Notes: generated by a model from the letters alone, not told the origin. 64,000 bases of DNA from Anaeramoeba flamelloides (GCA_027625915.1 JANTQA010000070.1:13831001-13895000), one strand, 5' to 3'; counted from the stretch's first letter, positions 1 to 12,930 are shown. Program-made: numbers and translations.

Positions 1-1018
1 AATTGTAACACAAAAAGAATAAAATTTTCAATCAGTTTTCCACAAAAGCATCCTAAAAATTAAAATAAATAGTCAAAGAACTAATTTCTATAAATCAGGA
101 AATTAATAATTTAACTGATTATAAGAATGAAAAATTTGAAATGTTAATATGATTTTAAATATCTTTTTTTGGAAAGTTGAATGATAATTTTATTCTATTT
201 ATAATGCGAATAATAGTATGTTGGTAGTTGAATAATCAATGGTAAAATTTTTTACTTCATTTTTATTTTCCTATTTTTAATGTGCTAACCGAATTAACAA
301 AAAAAATAAATCAAAATTTAAATAATCCATTATTTGTTGTAAAATAAATGAAACAAAATTATCATACAACTTTCCGTATTTATAATTTATAAATCATACA
401 ACCATTTCATATTTTTAATTCTTAAAACCAACTTAAATTATTCATTTATCTTTGAGAATTGAGGACCTTTGATAATTTATTTTAATTCTTGGAATGTGAT
501 ATTTTTATCAAGAGCCGAATCAAAATTTTGATCTTTTTTATTTTGTAATTAACAGTATTAATTTGTTAGGTCTATTTTTCTTGTTCTGTAAGATTATATC
601 AGTTGAACTCGTATTTTCACAATGAAAACCTCAGATTTAATAAATGGAACAATAAACAATCCTATTAAATAATATCCAATTTCAATTTCAAAGACCAGCA
701 AATAAGAAAACTCGAAAAACTTTTAATTCTGATCAACAAAATAATCAACCTCTTGTCGAATTAATTTTTGATTTGAAAATCAAAAATTGTATGATATATA
801 TTTATAAACACAAATAAATTATGAAACCAAAACTAAAAATTTTGTAAGTAGGATACATCACAACCTTCAAATGTTTTAAGTCCACTTAAGGCTATTGTCT
901 ATAAATTTAAGAAATCTCTTTATTGTTGAATGGTTCAAGAGTCTTCAAAACAATCAGTCAAATCCAAAACTTTTCATTTTTTTTTTAAAAATTCTAAAAA
1001 CAATCACTTTATTCAAAA
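1..1018. other. Upstream non-coding region with repeat relic
   Basis: No credible coding frame. The stretch at about 330-560 resembles 22250-22500 (shared order: pairing of a CAACTTTCC/CAGCTTTCC motif, then TTTATTTTAATTCT, then TTTTGATCTTTTT, then AATTAACAGTA), so it looks like an old dispersed repeat. The last 100 bases before the RPS14 start are T-rich then A-rich and should hold its promoter and 5' UTR, but I see no defined promoter motif. Confidence 0.45.
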
Positions 1019-1856
1019 ATGAGTCGAAGAAAAAAACAACAAAAGAAACAGCAAAAAGAAACCGAAGAAAAAAAAATGGGACCTTTAGTAAAAGAAGGCG
1101 AACTTGTTTTCGGTGTTGCTCATATTTATGCATCTTGGAATGTAAGCCTAAAATTAATCTCTTTTTTCTTTACATAAAAATTTTTTTCTTTATCTGATTT
1201 TTGCTTTTTATTGAAATTTTTTCTTTTTGTTTTCTTAAAATCACAAAAATAGGATACATTCATTCACGTAACAGATCTTTCTGGAAGCGAAACCATTGCC
1301 AGAGTATCAGGTTCGTAATTTGATTCTTTTTTATTTTGTTTGGTTTGTTTTGTTTGAAATTAATTTTTTTTTTTTAATTTTTTTTTTTTTTTTTTTCCTT
1401 GTTTGTCTGGTTATTTATATAAAAAAAAAAACAACAACAGGCGGACAAAAAGTAAAAACAGATCGTGATGAATCTTCACCATATGCAGCAATGCTTGCTG
1501 TTGTAGACATTATTACGAGGTGTAAAGTATGCGTTTCAAAACAATTACCTTCTTAATTTTTTTTTTTTTTTTTTTCTTTACCTAAAAAAACAAAATTATA
1601 AATTCTCTTTGCTTTTTGTCTTCTAAAAAAAAAAAATAAAAATAAAAAAAAACAAAAGGAACTTAATATTAATGCACTTCATATAAAAATTAGAGGAAGA
1701 GGTGGAAACAGAAGAAGAAGACCAGGTCCAGGAGGACAAGCAGCCATGCGTGCACTTGCTAGAGCAGGAATGAAAATTGGAAGAATTGAAGATGTCACAC
1801 CAATCCCAACTGACGGAACAAGAAAACACGGTGGTAGAAGAGGAAGAAGACTTTAA
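1019..1856 (+). CDS. RPS14: 40S ribosomal protein uS11 (RPS14), four exons
   Basis: Small-subunit ribosomal protein uS11, which sits on the platform of the 40S subunit near the mRNA exit and binds 18S rRNA. Exons 1019-1141, 1253-1310, 1441-1526 and 1659-1856 join in frame to give 154 residues; the family is usually about 150. The protein runs [10 protein letters not shown], then [28 protein letters not shown] sequence, [12 protein letters not shown], and the diagnostic RGRGGN and [13 protein letters not shown] motifs, ending in the conserved basic tail [11 protein letters not shown]. The three introns are 111, 130 and 132 bp and start GTAAGC, GTTCGT and GTATGC; each is T-rich at first and A-rich before its AG. 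The start is the first ATG and gives the usual length with a lysine-rich eukaryotic N-terminus. Expected to be highly expressed. The family call is secure; exon edges are supported by the continuous frame and the conserved sequence across each junction. Confidence 0.96.
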
Positions 1857-2870
1857 ATTTTTTAAATTTGTTATTTATTATATTCGCTTCTTCTTGATCT
1901 TTTTTTTTTTTGCCTTCATACACCCCAATAGAACAGTATTAAAAAAAAAAAATATCAAAATTTTCATTTTTATTATTTAAAACAATAATAATTTTATCCC
2001 TTTACAAATGAACATTTTTTGAAGTTGATTCTATTTTTTTGAGAAGAATTTGTCTTTTTGATCCTTTCATTTTTTGAATTTCTTTTTGAAATTATATTTA
2101 CTTTTTGTTTATTGCCCATTTCTATGATCATTTAGTGTCGAAGACTTCTAGTAAAAAGAAACAAAGCTTTTATTTTGTATCACGAGTTTTTGTCAAGTCT
2201 GTAAGGTTCTATTTTAGCAAATGTAAAAAGTTGACTACAGTGCGATGATTTATCAGTATCAACACATTTACAAACAGACTCCTTGGCTGTGAAATTGAAT
2301 CATAAAACTGAAAATTGATCATTTGAACAAACAGTCTGTGTAATTAACGAAAAAATTATGTTGACTGTGAGTCAAGGTAATTTGAAATTTTCAAGATAGA
2401 GCTATGTTTACGAAGAATTTATTCAGCTTTCCAAAGTAATGAACAAAAATTTCACTCTGGTTATTGAAGAGAACGAACCAAACAATTTTAAAATGTATGT
2501 TAAAAACTTTTGGGATTGATTTTTGAATAGGAATTTTAAGGATTTCTTCACTTTTTAGTTTGTCAATAAGTAAATGCAAAAAACAATTAAAAATGTCCCT
2601 TTTAACAGTTCCTGAAACCGAAAAACAGTAAAAGTTGTTTCAATAATAATTTCAAATGAAAATTTTCGACAACTCACTTTTTAAAAAATCTTTACGAAGA
2701 AATAAAAGTGACAATTTTAGAAAACAATGAATAGTCACCAAAAAAACTTTAAAAGAAAACCTGAACAGAATATTCTTTTTCACTCAAATCCTAAATCATT
2801 TTTCAAATTTTTACTTTTCTTTTTTAATCTTGAACAAAATTCAATTGGATTTATTTCCTTCCAAATTCAG
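1857..2870. other. Intergenic region between RPS14 and HDAC
   Basis: Non-coding. It begins with the T-rich 3' flank of RPS14 and ends in the HDAC 5' flank. The sequence CCAAATTCAG lies directly before the HDAC ATG. It looks like a splice acceptor, so a 5' UTR intron is possible. An in-frame ATG at 2727 would add 48 residues rich in Phe, Lys and Asn that do not resemble HDAC N-termini, so I do not use it. Confidence 0.5.
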
Positions 2871-5800
2871 ATGAGCAAACAAAAAAAAAGAGTTACCTTT
2901 TACTATCACGATGATTTAGAAACTTACATCTATTACCACGATCACCCAATGAAGCCATTCCGAATTCCAATGACAAACGAATTAATTAAAGGATATAATC
3001 TAACAAAAAAAATGAAGATTTTGCGTCCAAGTAGATCGAGTGTTGAGCAAATCACAAGGTTCCATACTGACGAGTATATCAATTTTTTAAGCAAAGCTAC
3101 TCCTAACAACATTGAAGATTTCCACACACAACGTTTACGTTTTAATGTCGGCGAAGATACTCCAATTTTTGAAGGTGTCTTTGACTTTTGTCAGATCTCT
3201 GCTGGTGGTTCAATTGGCGGTGCAGTTTTATTAAACCACAACAAAACAGACATTGCAATTAATTGGGCAGGTAAGTTTTGATCATTTTTCAAAACTTCTT
3301 TTTTTTTTATTCAGTTTTCAGAATTGTCTTTTTTGTTTATTATTTTTTTTTATTTTTTTTGAAATTTAAATTTTCCTGTTAGCTTACTCAAATTAATTCG
3401 ACAAAGGAGTAATTCTATTTTCGATTCATTATTTGTTTGTTATATTTTTTTTTTTTATTTATTTTTTCCTCATCACTCAAATTTTAATTTGTGAATTGGT
3501 TTTTGAACACAAGCAAAGAACAACCCAAGCGGAAACACAAATATTCTTTCATTTAAAATAAAAATGAAATTAATAGTCTAATAATGGTATTTCAAATTTA
3601 ATAGGGATAAAATTTCAGATTATTTATTTTTCCAATTCAAAATCCCTTTCATTGTGATTCTTGGTTCACCCAATAAAGTGTATCCAGCAATATGTAACAA
3701 GAAAAAAGTACCAAACAAATAAATCGAAATCACAAATTTCAATCTTTTTCTTTGAAGTCTCTATTATTGTGAAAAAGATCAATGAAAATGAAGTGAAAAT
3801 TTTTTAGCATTTGATCCTGAAAATGCCAATAAAATTTAAATGATCTAATTTAAGAAAAGAAGTTCCAAATGAATTTTAAACATTCAATACAAAAAAATAA
3901 TTATATCAATGTTAGTTAAGGCTTTTAGGACATTGTATCCAAAGATTAATTTAAATTTTTTTTTCGGACAAAAAGGGAGTTTTTTTCTGTGAAAATATGT
4001 ATTATATTTTTTGTTTTCGGGTGGCCTCCTCACTAATAAAAACCTTGTAATTTAGAGTAGTATTGAGTTCTGGCCAAACTATTGAATTTCAGTGATAAAT
4101 TAATAGTAAAATATTCATTTTCAGAGTTCACATTTTGATTCTTTTTCGAAAAAAAAAAAAAAAAAAACCTCAAATAATTCTAATTTTTATTCCAAAAAAT
4201 CAAACAATTCTTTTGTGTATTTCATTAATTAATCTCGACTTATTTCTTGTATTTCAATTTGTTTTTTAATAGAATCCTTTCATTCTCAAAATGTAATAAT
4301 TAATAATTTTTTTTTTTTTTTAATTATTAAAATGTATATAATATAATGGTTACTAAAAAAAATAAAATAGTTTAGGTTTTTCTTCTCGAGATTTTAGTTA
4401 TTTCAACACCTTTTTGTAAATTCTGGCGATTTTGTGTATATTCTTGATAAAAAAATTATTTTACTCTGAAATGGAATCAAAAGAATCTTTTTTATTTTTT
4501 ATGTTAATAGAGGTTTGGTACCACATAAAAAATTCTTTTTTTGATTCAATAGAATAATTTTTGTTTTATAAAAATCATTCTAAAAGGGACTTTAACAAGT
4601 AGAAAATATTGATAAAAAATGATTTCGTTGGAATCATTATAATATTTTGACTTCAAAATTTAAATTTTTGTGATGACAAAGATCACAAAAATGGAATCGT
4701 TTTGGTAAACACTGTTAATTACAAAACCGAATTAAAAGGTAGTTGGTTTAATATATTTTTAGGTATATTTTTAAGTGCTTGGAAGTTACTTTTTAAAATT
4801 GAACAAAAAAAAATAAAAAACAATTTTTTCATCAAAATAATTTATTTTAATTTGTGGGTACAATGTCCTAAAAGCCTTAACTAACATTGATATAATTATT
4901 TTTTTGTATGTATATTTAGAATCCATTTGGAGTGTACATCCTTAAATTTCACCGAGTTGTTGAAAATGTATGCAAGCAACAAACTTGGTTAAGAATTAAG
5001 CTCAACAAAATTATCTTTTCAGCAATTTTCTGATTCAAAAATACTGTATAGTGACATACATGATACACTCAAACAACCACAAAGATAATTTTAACCTTTA
5101 CAAAATTTTTTACTCGAGCCACTTTATTTTCGAATTTAAAAACAATTTTCTTTTTTCGAGACATTTTGATGAAAAAAATTAATTTTGTTTATACAAGACA
5201 ATTTTTTAGAAGACAGACCTTTAAAAACCGATACTAATTTTAGTCAAAAAAAAAAAGACAAACTTTTTAAAAACTGATATATATATATATATATATGTAT
5301 GTATTTGTGTGTGTGTGTTTCTTAAGGGACTAGCAACCATAAAAAGATCTTCTAGTAAAATTTATAATAAATTCAAAAAAAATTTACCACATCTTGAAAT
5401 TGAGAAAAATGAAGTAAAAATCTGATTGCTCCAATACCTGACTTTCTTTTAAAATGATTTTCAGAAATGAATTATTGTTTTTTTTAAAAGTTTGATCCAT
5501 TTTTTTCTCATTTTTAAAAAGTTCAAAAACCAAAATATTTACAAATTTTTTTGAAAAAAAAAATAATTTTATTTCAATTAAGAAGAAAGAAATCTTATTA
5601 TCTGTGTAGAAAAGATACAAAAATCCCCTTTAAAAATGAAATCACAAAGTTCGGAAATAACTTTGACCTAAAAAAATATACTTAATTCGAAAAAAAATAC
5701 AATAATTATTTTACAAGTTGAAAAAAAATATAATTTTTGTATGTACGACCTTTTTTAATCAATTTAAAATCAATTTCTTGAATTGAAAGTTTTATTATTT

Positions 5801-8800
5801 GATCATTCCTATTTTATCAAAAAATTTGTTTTAATATTGATTTTTTAATCTTTTTGATTTCCCTTCTCTCTTTTAAAACTTAAAAATCACATTTACTACA
5901 AGCTTATTAAAAACAATTGATTCAGAAAAGGTTTTTTGTCTTATTTAAAAATATTTATTTCACTTTTGTGGGATTTTTCTTTTGAATAAAAAAAAACATT
6001 GTCTAAGAATAAAAAAAAATCTTCAAAGAATAAAAGTGTCTAAAATCAAAACTGTACCCAAATAACACCCATAACCCGAATATTTGAATACATGGTACAC
6101 TATTTTCTTTCCATTTCACGAAATTAATTTCAAAAAAAGAGATAAAAAAATGGAAAGCTCTGAACGATCAAATACAAAAACAAAATTATAGGTTTATTAT
6201 ACGCTCTTCATTTTTGTATTTTTATTTTATTTTATTTTACTGTTGAATCTAAAAGTTGTAAATTACAAAAATCAAGAAAATTCATTTTTGAAATTAATTC
6301 TTTATATTTTGCTAATATTTACAATTCATTTCGAAAATTAATTTTCTTGATTTTTGAAATTTAGAGGTTTTGGATTCAACAGTAAAATAAAAATATTACA
6401 ATTGTTTTCTATAATCTAGTTTATTTTAATAATTGGACCATTCATAATCACAATAAATTCACAACAAATATTTGAACATATCGTGTCGGCTCTTTAGTAT
6501 CTTCTATAAAGAAAATGAGTAATTAATATAAAATAATAACGGGGCTTCCTGATAAACCCCTATTTCTTCTTTTGAAAATAAGAAAAGTAAATTTTTTTTA
6601 ATACTTTCATTATTGATATTTTTTTTTTTTTAATTGATAAATAAATAAAGAAGAGAATATTTTATAGAATCAAAATATTTTTTTCGATATTGACTTTTAT
6701 CAAATAAAGCTTTTGATTTTGGTTGTTTTTATTATTATATTATCTATATAAAATGACTTTAAAATATCAAATATTGAATATAGTTTTTTTTCTTTTAAAA
6801 AAACAAATTGATTTTTTTTTTTTAAAAAAATAAATCACAAGGATGTTTGGATTCTTAAAAATCAATAGTTTAAGAAAAAATCTTGGAAAACTTTGATTAA
6901 TTGAGATTGGTTGATAGTTGAGTGGGATTCCTTCATCTCCCGATTTATTTATGAAGAGCAAATTTCTTTCATTCTTTTTTTTTTTTTTTTTTTTTGATCA
7001 AATTAATATTTTTTTTTTGAATTGTTTACAAAAGAATTTATAAATCTTTTTTGAATAGAAATTATAAAATTCATTACTTTGAATATCAAGCATTTTGATT
7101 TATTATGACGAATATTTCAAAATCACTGGCTTGTTTATTTTTCTGAAATTCGATAATTTCTTTAATCTTCCCAATTCAAAATAATTTTTTATGACAATAT
7201 TGATGATCTAAACTAGATTCCAAAAATTTGGACACAGTTTAAACAGTTGAAAGAACATCATTACTGTACTTTAAATTCAAATTGGAAAGAGTTTGATTTT
7301 ACAAACAATTTCATTTTTTGTCTTTTTTGTTTTGTTTTCATTTCCTTTTTTGCATTTACATAATCTGTTTCGTTAGATCTGGAATTTTTTTTCAATGATT
7401 GATAGAAGGTTAGTGTTGAGTTTGTTAAATTGGAAAATCAAATACAATTGGTAGATGATATCTTATCATTTGATCGATCAACAATTGTTGTTGAAATTTC
7501 AACAAATTTACCAATACATTTTTTGTTCAGCTCGTTTCATTATTTTGGACACACCTGTTTTTATTTTTGAGTTTTAAATTTTTTTCTTTTATTTGGATGA
7601 AAATGATTACTTATAAAAACATTAATACCTTGTAACTTAAATGTAGTTATATATTAGGTTTGGGAAAATACAATAAATTGGATTTTTTTTTGCCTATTTT
7701 TGATTTTGGGTGTGTCCAAATTTTTGGAACGGGGTTTACTATTTTTAAAGTTTTAATAAAATTGATAATATATACCTTTTGTTGGTTTTGTAATTAGTGA
7801 TTTTATAAAATCCAAATAATGAATTTTAGATAGGATTATTATTTAGGATTTAAAATCATTTTACTTGATTTTTATCTTTATCTATTTTTTTTTTTTTTCT
7901 TTTTTCCCCAAAATTATAATTTTTTTCAATTTAAGGTTTATTTGATTAATTAAATGTTTGCCTATATCTGGATCTATATAATTGATAACTTCTTTAAAAT
8001 TATAACACAAATTAAAAGGTGGATTACATCATGCAAAACGAGGTGAATGCTCAGGATTTTGTTATGTAAATGATATTGTTTTAGGTATTTTGGAATTATT
8101 AAAATATCATCAAAGGGTATTATATATAGATATTGATATCCATCATGGAGATGGTGTTGAAGAAGCATTTTATACAACGGATAGAGTAATGACTTGTAGT
8201 TTTCATAAATATGGAAATGGATTTTTCCCTGGAACAGGTTTGTAATTTTTCCCCTCCTTTTTTTTTTTTTTTTTTTTTTTTGTACTTTTACTATTTTATT
8301 TTTAGATTCTTATTCTTCTTTCTCAAATATAATCATTAAGCAATATTCTAATTAAATGGAAATGGAACCAAAAGTATTCGGTTTTTTTTTACATAATTAT
8401 AAAAAACGATTCAAAATATTTTCAACTTTCAAAAATATTATACTATTTATTAAAATAAGAGCAAACCCACAAACCAAAAAAAAGAGTTTGATTTCCTTTC
8501 TAAGGTATTTCCAATAAAGTGTGAACATTTTTTTTTTGTTATATTTCAAATAATATTATCTTTTGAAGTATTTCTCTTAATTTTATATTATCATATTTTA
8601 TGAATAGAAATATTAATACTAATTGAATCGACAGATCTATTGTATATGTTTCAAAATGTTTTCATAAAAATGGAAAAAAAAATTTAAACACTGTTTTATA
8701 CAAAAACAAAGCATGAACCAATTTCAATAAAAAACAAGTAATACGCTAAGGATACAAATGATTTTTTAAACAATAAAAAAAAGTTTAAAGTTTTTCATTC

Positions 8801-10557
8801 TATTTGGGAAATTTTATCAAGATTAAACTTCCTTAAAATAATTTTTTTGTTCAAAAGAAAAAAATAACTCACCAATTTCCACACCGAAAAAACTTCAAAC
8901 AAAATTGAGGTCATAAACTTTGAAATATCTTTTATTGGAGTAATTTTTTATGAATAAAAAAGTTTATGTTTTTTTTTTATTATTATTATTTAAGGGAGGA
9001 GTTATTAACCCCTCTTATTTTCCCGAAAAAAGTTTATGTATTATGAACAATCAATTAATGATAAATAATGAATATTTTGGATATTTAAATTAGAATTGAG
9101 TTTAATTCAAGACATTTTAAAATGAATTTTACCCTAGTTTTTGGAAATAGTTTATATAAAATAAAATTCAAAATTTTCCACACAGCTAAAAAAGTTCAAA
9201 GAATCACGATAATACAATTGCATTTAAATTGGAAATAATTTTGATTTTTGTAAAATAGGAAAATCATTTATTCATTTTTTTTATTTTTTTGTATTCATTT
9301 CATTTTTTGAATCATGTAACTTATTTCGTTCGATCTGGAAAATTTTTTTCAAGGATTGATATTATGTTTAAAGTTTAGTTGTTCAAAATAGAAGAACTCA
9401 AATAAAATTAGTTGGTAGTATCTAACCATTTGATCGATCAATAATTCCTAATAGAATTTCAACAAATTTACTAATAAATTTTTTTGTTTTGCTCTCTAAA
9501 ATTTTAAACATACTGATAATTTATTTATTGATCAATTATTAAAATTTTCATATTGATGATTATACCAAATAAAAAAGTTTCAAAAAAAAAAAATAATTGT
9601 TTTTTTCCAATAAAAAGAGATTATAAATCGAATAAAATTTCTAATAAAATGAATCAAATATACATCTAAAATAACATAAAAATATATAACTAACCAAACT
9701 ATCTTACAATTTAATCTTTATTAAAAATTCCAAAATAAGGCCAAATTGATGATCTTGGGCATGGGAAGGGTAAATCATATTCGATAAATTTCCCAATGGA
9801 TGAAGGAATGGACGACAAGTCATATGTAGAATATTTTAAAAAAACAATAGATGCAATCATGGCATTCTTTCAGCCAAATGCAGTTGTAATCCAATGCGGG
9901 GCAGACTCATTGACTGGCGATCGACTAGGCTGTTTCAATTTAACTTTAAAAGGGCACGGTGAATGTGTTTCCCATGTTCGTAGTTTTAATACACCATTAT
10001 TAGTTTTAGGTGGCGGTGGTTATACTATTAGAAATGTATCACGATGCTGGGCTTATGAAACTTCATTACTCATTGACGGGTATAAATTGCCAAATGAGCT
10101 GCCTACAAATAAATATCAATATTACTATTCGCCAGACTATCAATTAAATATACAAAGTAGCTATATGAAAAATTTAAATAGTAAAAAGTCTCTTCATGAT
10201 AAATATATTGAAATTTATGAAAATTTAAGAAATTTGACATTAGTGCCTTCCGTTGGTGAAAGAACGAGACCAATAGATTTTAATTTTGAAAAGCAAGATT
10301 TTGATGAGAATTATCAAAAAGAATCAGATTTAAGATTTACTGAAAAAGATTTGGATCAAAATGTTGAAAAAATAAATGAATTTTATGAATTAGACCAATA
10401 TTTTAATAATAAACAATTTGTTAATCATACGAAGATTCAAGATTTTAATTCTCTATTTAATCCTAATACCGATCAATTTTTTTTCAATAATGATAATCTT
10501 AATCTTTCAGATGAAATTAATCAAATACAAAAAAAGAAAAGAAAAAATGACAAATAA
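2871..10557 (+). CDS. Class I histone deacetylase (RPD3/HDAC1 type), three exons
   Basis: Zinc-dependent lysine deacetylase acting on histone tails, normally the catalytic core of Sin3- or NuRD-like nuclear corepressors. Exons 2871-3270, 8019-8237 and 9740-10557 join in frame to 478 residues, close to human HDAC1 (482). Junctions fall inside conserved text: NWAG/GLHH at the first and PGTG before QIDDLG at the second. Catalytic features are intact: tandem His137-His138, zinc ligands Asp173 and His175 in DIDIHHGDG, Asp267 in TGDRLG, and the transition-state Tyr301 in GGGGYTIRN. The catalytic domain spans roughly residues 8-325. A charged, Asn-rich tail ends in QKKKRKNDK, a possible nuclear localisation signal. 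The start was chosen at [15 protein letters not shown] because family similarity begins there; an upstream in-frame ATG at 2727 seems unlikely. The first intron is 4,748 bp, far longer than introns in RPS14 or UBA1, and is swollen with repeats. Confidence 0.93.
3580..3832. mobile_element. Family B short inverted-repeat element, degraded copy
   Basis: The right half carries AAAATGAAGTGAAAATTTT (about 3787) followed by an end resembling AAATGCCA. The left end has the mirrored GGTATTTCAAAT. The same end motif occurs at 28757, 35231 and 58700. This copy is longer than the others, so it may hold an insertion. Confidence 0.5.
3890..4906. mobile_element. 1.0 kb element with about 48 bp terminal inverted repeats and TA flanks
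   Basis: The first 48 bases, starting CAAAAAAATAATTATATCAA and running through AGTTAAGGCTTTTAGGACAT, recur as an exact reverse complement ending at 4906. Both ends are bordered by TA, as expected for Tc1/mariner-type insertion. No intact transposase frame is visible inside, so it is either non-autonomous or decayed. It lies within HDAC intron 1. Confidence 0.75.
5277..5318. repeat. TA/TG microsatellite
   Basis: Alternating TA units change into GTAT and then GTGTGTGT. The tract lies in HDAC intron 1 just before a family-L repeat copy. Confidence 0.8.
5325..5735. repeat. Family L dispersed repeat
   Basis: Shares an ordered series of motifs with 47530-47660 and 48600-48985: GACTAGCAA, ATCTTGAAATTGA, AAATGAATTATTGTTT, TTCTCATTTT then AAAAGTTCAAAA, and AAAAATACAATAATTATTTT near the end. 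Ends and type are unknown. Confidence 0.55.
6240..6382. mobile_element. 143 bp fold-back element flanked by TA
   Basis: The ends read CTGTTGAATC and its complement GATTCAACAG. The match continues inward through CAAAAATCAAGAAAATT with a few mismatches. TA lies on both sides. The size and structure are those of a small Tc1/mariner-like MITE. It sits in HDAC intron 1. Confidence 0.7.
7211..7736. mobile_element. Family A MITE, full-length copy
   Basis: 526 bp between TA dinucleotides, with inverted ends built on TTCCAAAAATTTGGACACA. The interior matches 26305-26833 over most of its length (TTTTTGTTTTGTTTTCATTT, GATAGAAGGTTAGTGTTGAG). No transposase is present, so it is non-autonomous. The ends resemble those of the transposase-bearing relic at 42337-43383, which may be of the type that mobilised it. 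Confidence 0.8.
9236..9525 (+). repeat. Family A partial copy in HDAC intron 2
   Basis: Corresponds to the middle of family A: fragments such as TTTCGTTCGATCTGGAA, the GATCGATCAA stretch and ATTTCAACAAATTTAC appear in the same order as in 7211-7736. The terminal repeats are missing or eroded. Confidence 0.6.
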
Positions 10558-11699
10558 AATATTTTGGTAGATGAATTATATTTTTTTTTTTCAGTAAATT
10601 ATTAGTTTAATTTATTCCATAAAAAAATCAAATAAAAAAAAAAATTTAAAATTTTATCTTTTTTAAAAAAATATTTTTTTTAAATCTTTTTAAACAATTC
10701 CTATTTTTTTTTTCAAAAACTTAAATATACAAAATTTCAGATAAATTAATAAAAAAAGATAAAGATAGAAGATTTTGTTTTGATCTTCACTTTTTTCATT
10801 CATATTTATATTCCTATCTGTGGATATGTAAATAAGATATTTTATCAGAGGATGTTTTACTTTCAAATTAAAAAGTTTGCAGGAAAATAAATAAGTTATC
10901 ATTTTTTTCTGGGTTAGATTAAAAAAATGTCCAAAAATAACATGTCTACAAAGATGCTTTTTTTTTAGCTTATATTTGATATCAACTTCTTGAAGATTAC
11001 TTACTCTTTCAATTTTGGCTATTTTCAAATTGTGAACTGTTATTTTTCGTTATTCAAATTAACTTTTTAGGATGATGGTTAGAGTTTCTAATTATTAAAA
11101 TTAGAAGAGTTGTGGGATAAATCAAATTAGCAAATTGTTCTGTAGATCAAATAGAGCTGTGTAGACTACTTTTCCAAAAATGTGAAAATTAATAGAGTTT
11201 TTTAATCATCTGACTCACCCAATTTGAATATTTTTAACAAACAATAATAATATAAAAATTGAGTTGAAAATTTCAAGATCAAATTGATCAATTTATTTGG
11301 GCTTGGTAGCTTTAAGTTGATTTTTGGAATTACTGTATTAGAGAAAAATTTTCAAAATTATTAAAAAAATATTGTAGAATGTTTTTCTTTTTTTTTTTAT
11401 ATTTTCCCGAATAAATTCGGAAATATATTTGTTGTTTTTTGTTTGTTTTTAATTTTATTTTAATTTTAGAAACGAACTAACCTATTTCAAATAATAAATC
11501 TTATAATTTTATTCATTTCTCCAAAACACGCAAATCCTAATTCTCTCTTGGCGATATTAAAAATATCACGTATTGAAAATTAGAATCAGCATATATTTTT
11601 TTGGAATTCACTAAAACAACACGAGTTATTTCAGGAAAAGAAGGGTAACCATTTTTTACAAAAATATCCTTTTTAAACTCAATTCAAATAATAACTATC

Positions 11700-12060
11700 T
11701 AAATATCTAAAATTATCATTATCATAAAATTGATTTTAGATAATACTTCAATTTGTTTGTTAGTTAGACATTGTTTTAAAAAAAAAAGGTATAAAAGTTT
11801 CGTTTCACAATTTTTAAAGTTATTATTTCAGTGTGAATAGTGGGTGGTATTTTTTACTTCTGATCTAAAAAATTGTTTTGCAAAGAAGGTTTAATCTTGA
11901 CAAAATTTCTGAGAGAAGGGAAAAGTTATAGTATGTATTTTAATGTTTGAAAAATAGTATACATCTTTATCATATTACCAATTGTTTTATTGGAATTTAC
12001 TGTATTTTGTATTACCAAAAAGTTTTTTAATTTATTGTTTTTATTTGAAAATATTCTTAT
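11700..12060. repeat. Family J dispersed repeat
   Basis: The order of motifs (TTCAATTTGTTTGTTAGT, a GTGGTATT/GTGTTATAATT region, GTATGTATTTTA and a closing TTTTATTGGAAT) parallels 59935-60240 in STT3 intron 2. Boundaries and class are unknown. Confidence 0.45.
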
Positions 12061-12930
12061 ATAAAATATTTTTGAATATTCAATGATATGCTCTGATTCA
12101 AAAAGTATTTTATTTCTTTCTAATTAGATATTATTTGCTAATTCACGAATAAAGCAAACAAATAGAAGAATTAATTTCAAAATAATAAAAAAAACCATAC
12201 ATTTTTTGAAAACACCTTATTAGACATTCAGTTTATTTTTTGAATATGTGGTTTTTATAGTCAAAAGCAACATTCATTGTGATTTTAATTTTGAAGAAAA
12301 GAAATAAAAAAAAAAAAAAAAAGATTTTTTGATCCAAGAAAGTAATTTTTTTTTTTTTTTTTGTAAAATTGCGGATTGTAAATATTTTTAATTTAATAAT
12401 GTTTTTCTGATTTTTGTTTCAAAAGTTGAATTAGTCACAGTTTATTATTTTCATCATTTATCCATTGTTAATATTATGATGATTCATAGTATCTTCCATT
12501 AATCTTACTATTTACTTTATATTAATTATAAACTTGATAATCTTTCAAAAATCAAAAGGACAATTCAAATATTTTTTTAAATAATTTATATTTTGCAATA
12601 TTTTTATAAAAAAAAATATTAGTTTAAATATTCATTTATTTATAAGAAAAGGGAATATTAAAAAATATTTTTTTATTCTTCAGAAATTGTGTATGATAAT
12701 CATTAACTAATAATTAATAATTTTCCAAAAAGTAAATTAGTTATTGTAATAATTATTTTTTTATTTTCTATTTTGAAAATATATATCCGAAAAAAAAAAA
12801 AAAACAGACCAAACATTTTTATTTGAAAATTAAATTGATTTTCAATCAAAACCAAAAATAATGTTTGGTTATGAAAATAACTTTCAAATAAATAAATTGA
12901 ATTTCACACGTTTTCAATTATTCTGTAAAA

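Larger units (their letters stand above)
3271..8018 (+). other. HDAC intron 1 (4.7 kb), filled with transposon relics
   Basis: Donor GTAAGT follows exon 1. The acceptor is CAAATTAAAAG with no pyrimidine tract. The phase is 1 and the flanking exons read through conserved HDAC sequence. Inside are a family-B element near 3580-3832, a 1.0 kb inverted-repeat element at 3890-4906, a family-L copy at 5325-5735, a 143 bp TA-flanked fold-back at 6240-6382, and a full family-A element at 7211-7736. No coding sequence was recognised. Confidence 0.85.

Noticed and set aside
2727-2870. N-terminal extension of HDAC from an upstream ATG
   Set aside because: The added residues are low-complexity and unlike HDAC; the conserved start is at 2871 and CAG precedes it like an acceptor.
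4702-4884. 60-codon frame inside the 1 kb inverted-repeat element
   Set aside because: No similarity to transposase motifs, and it includes the terminal repeat itself.
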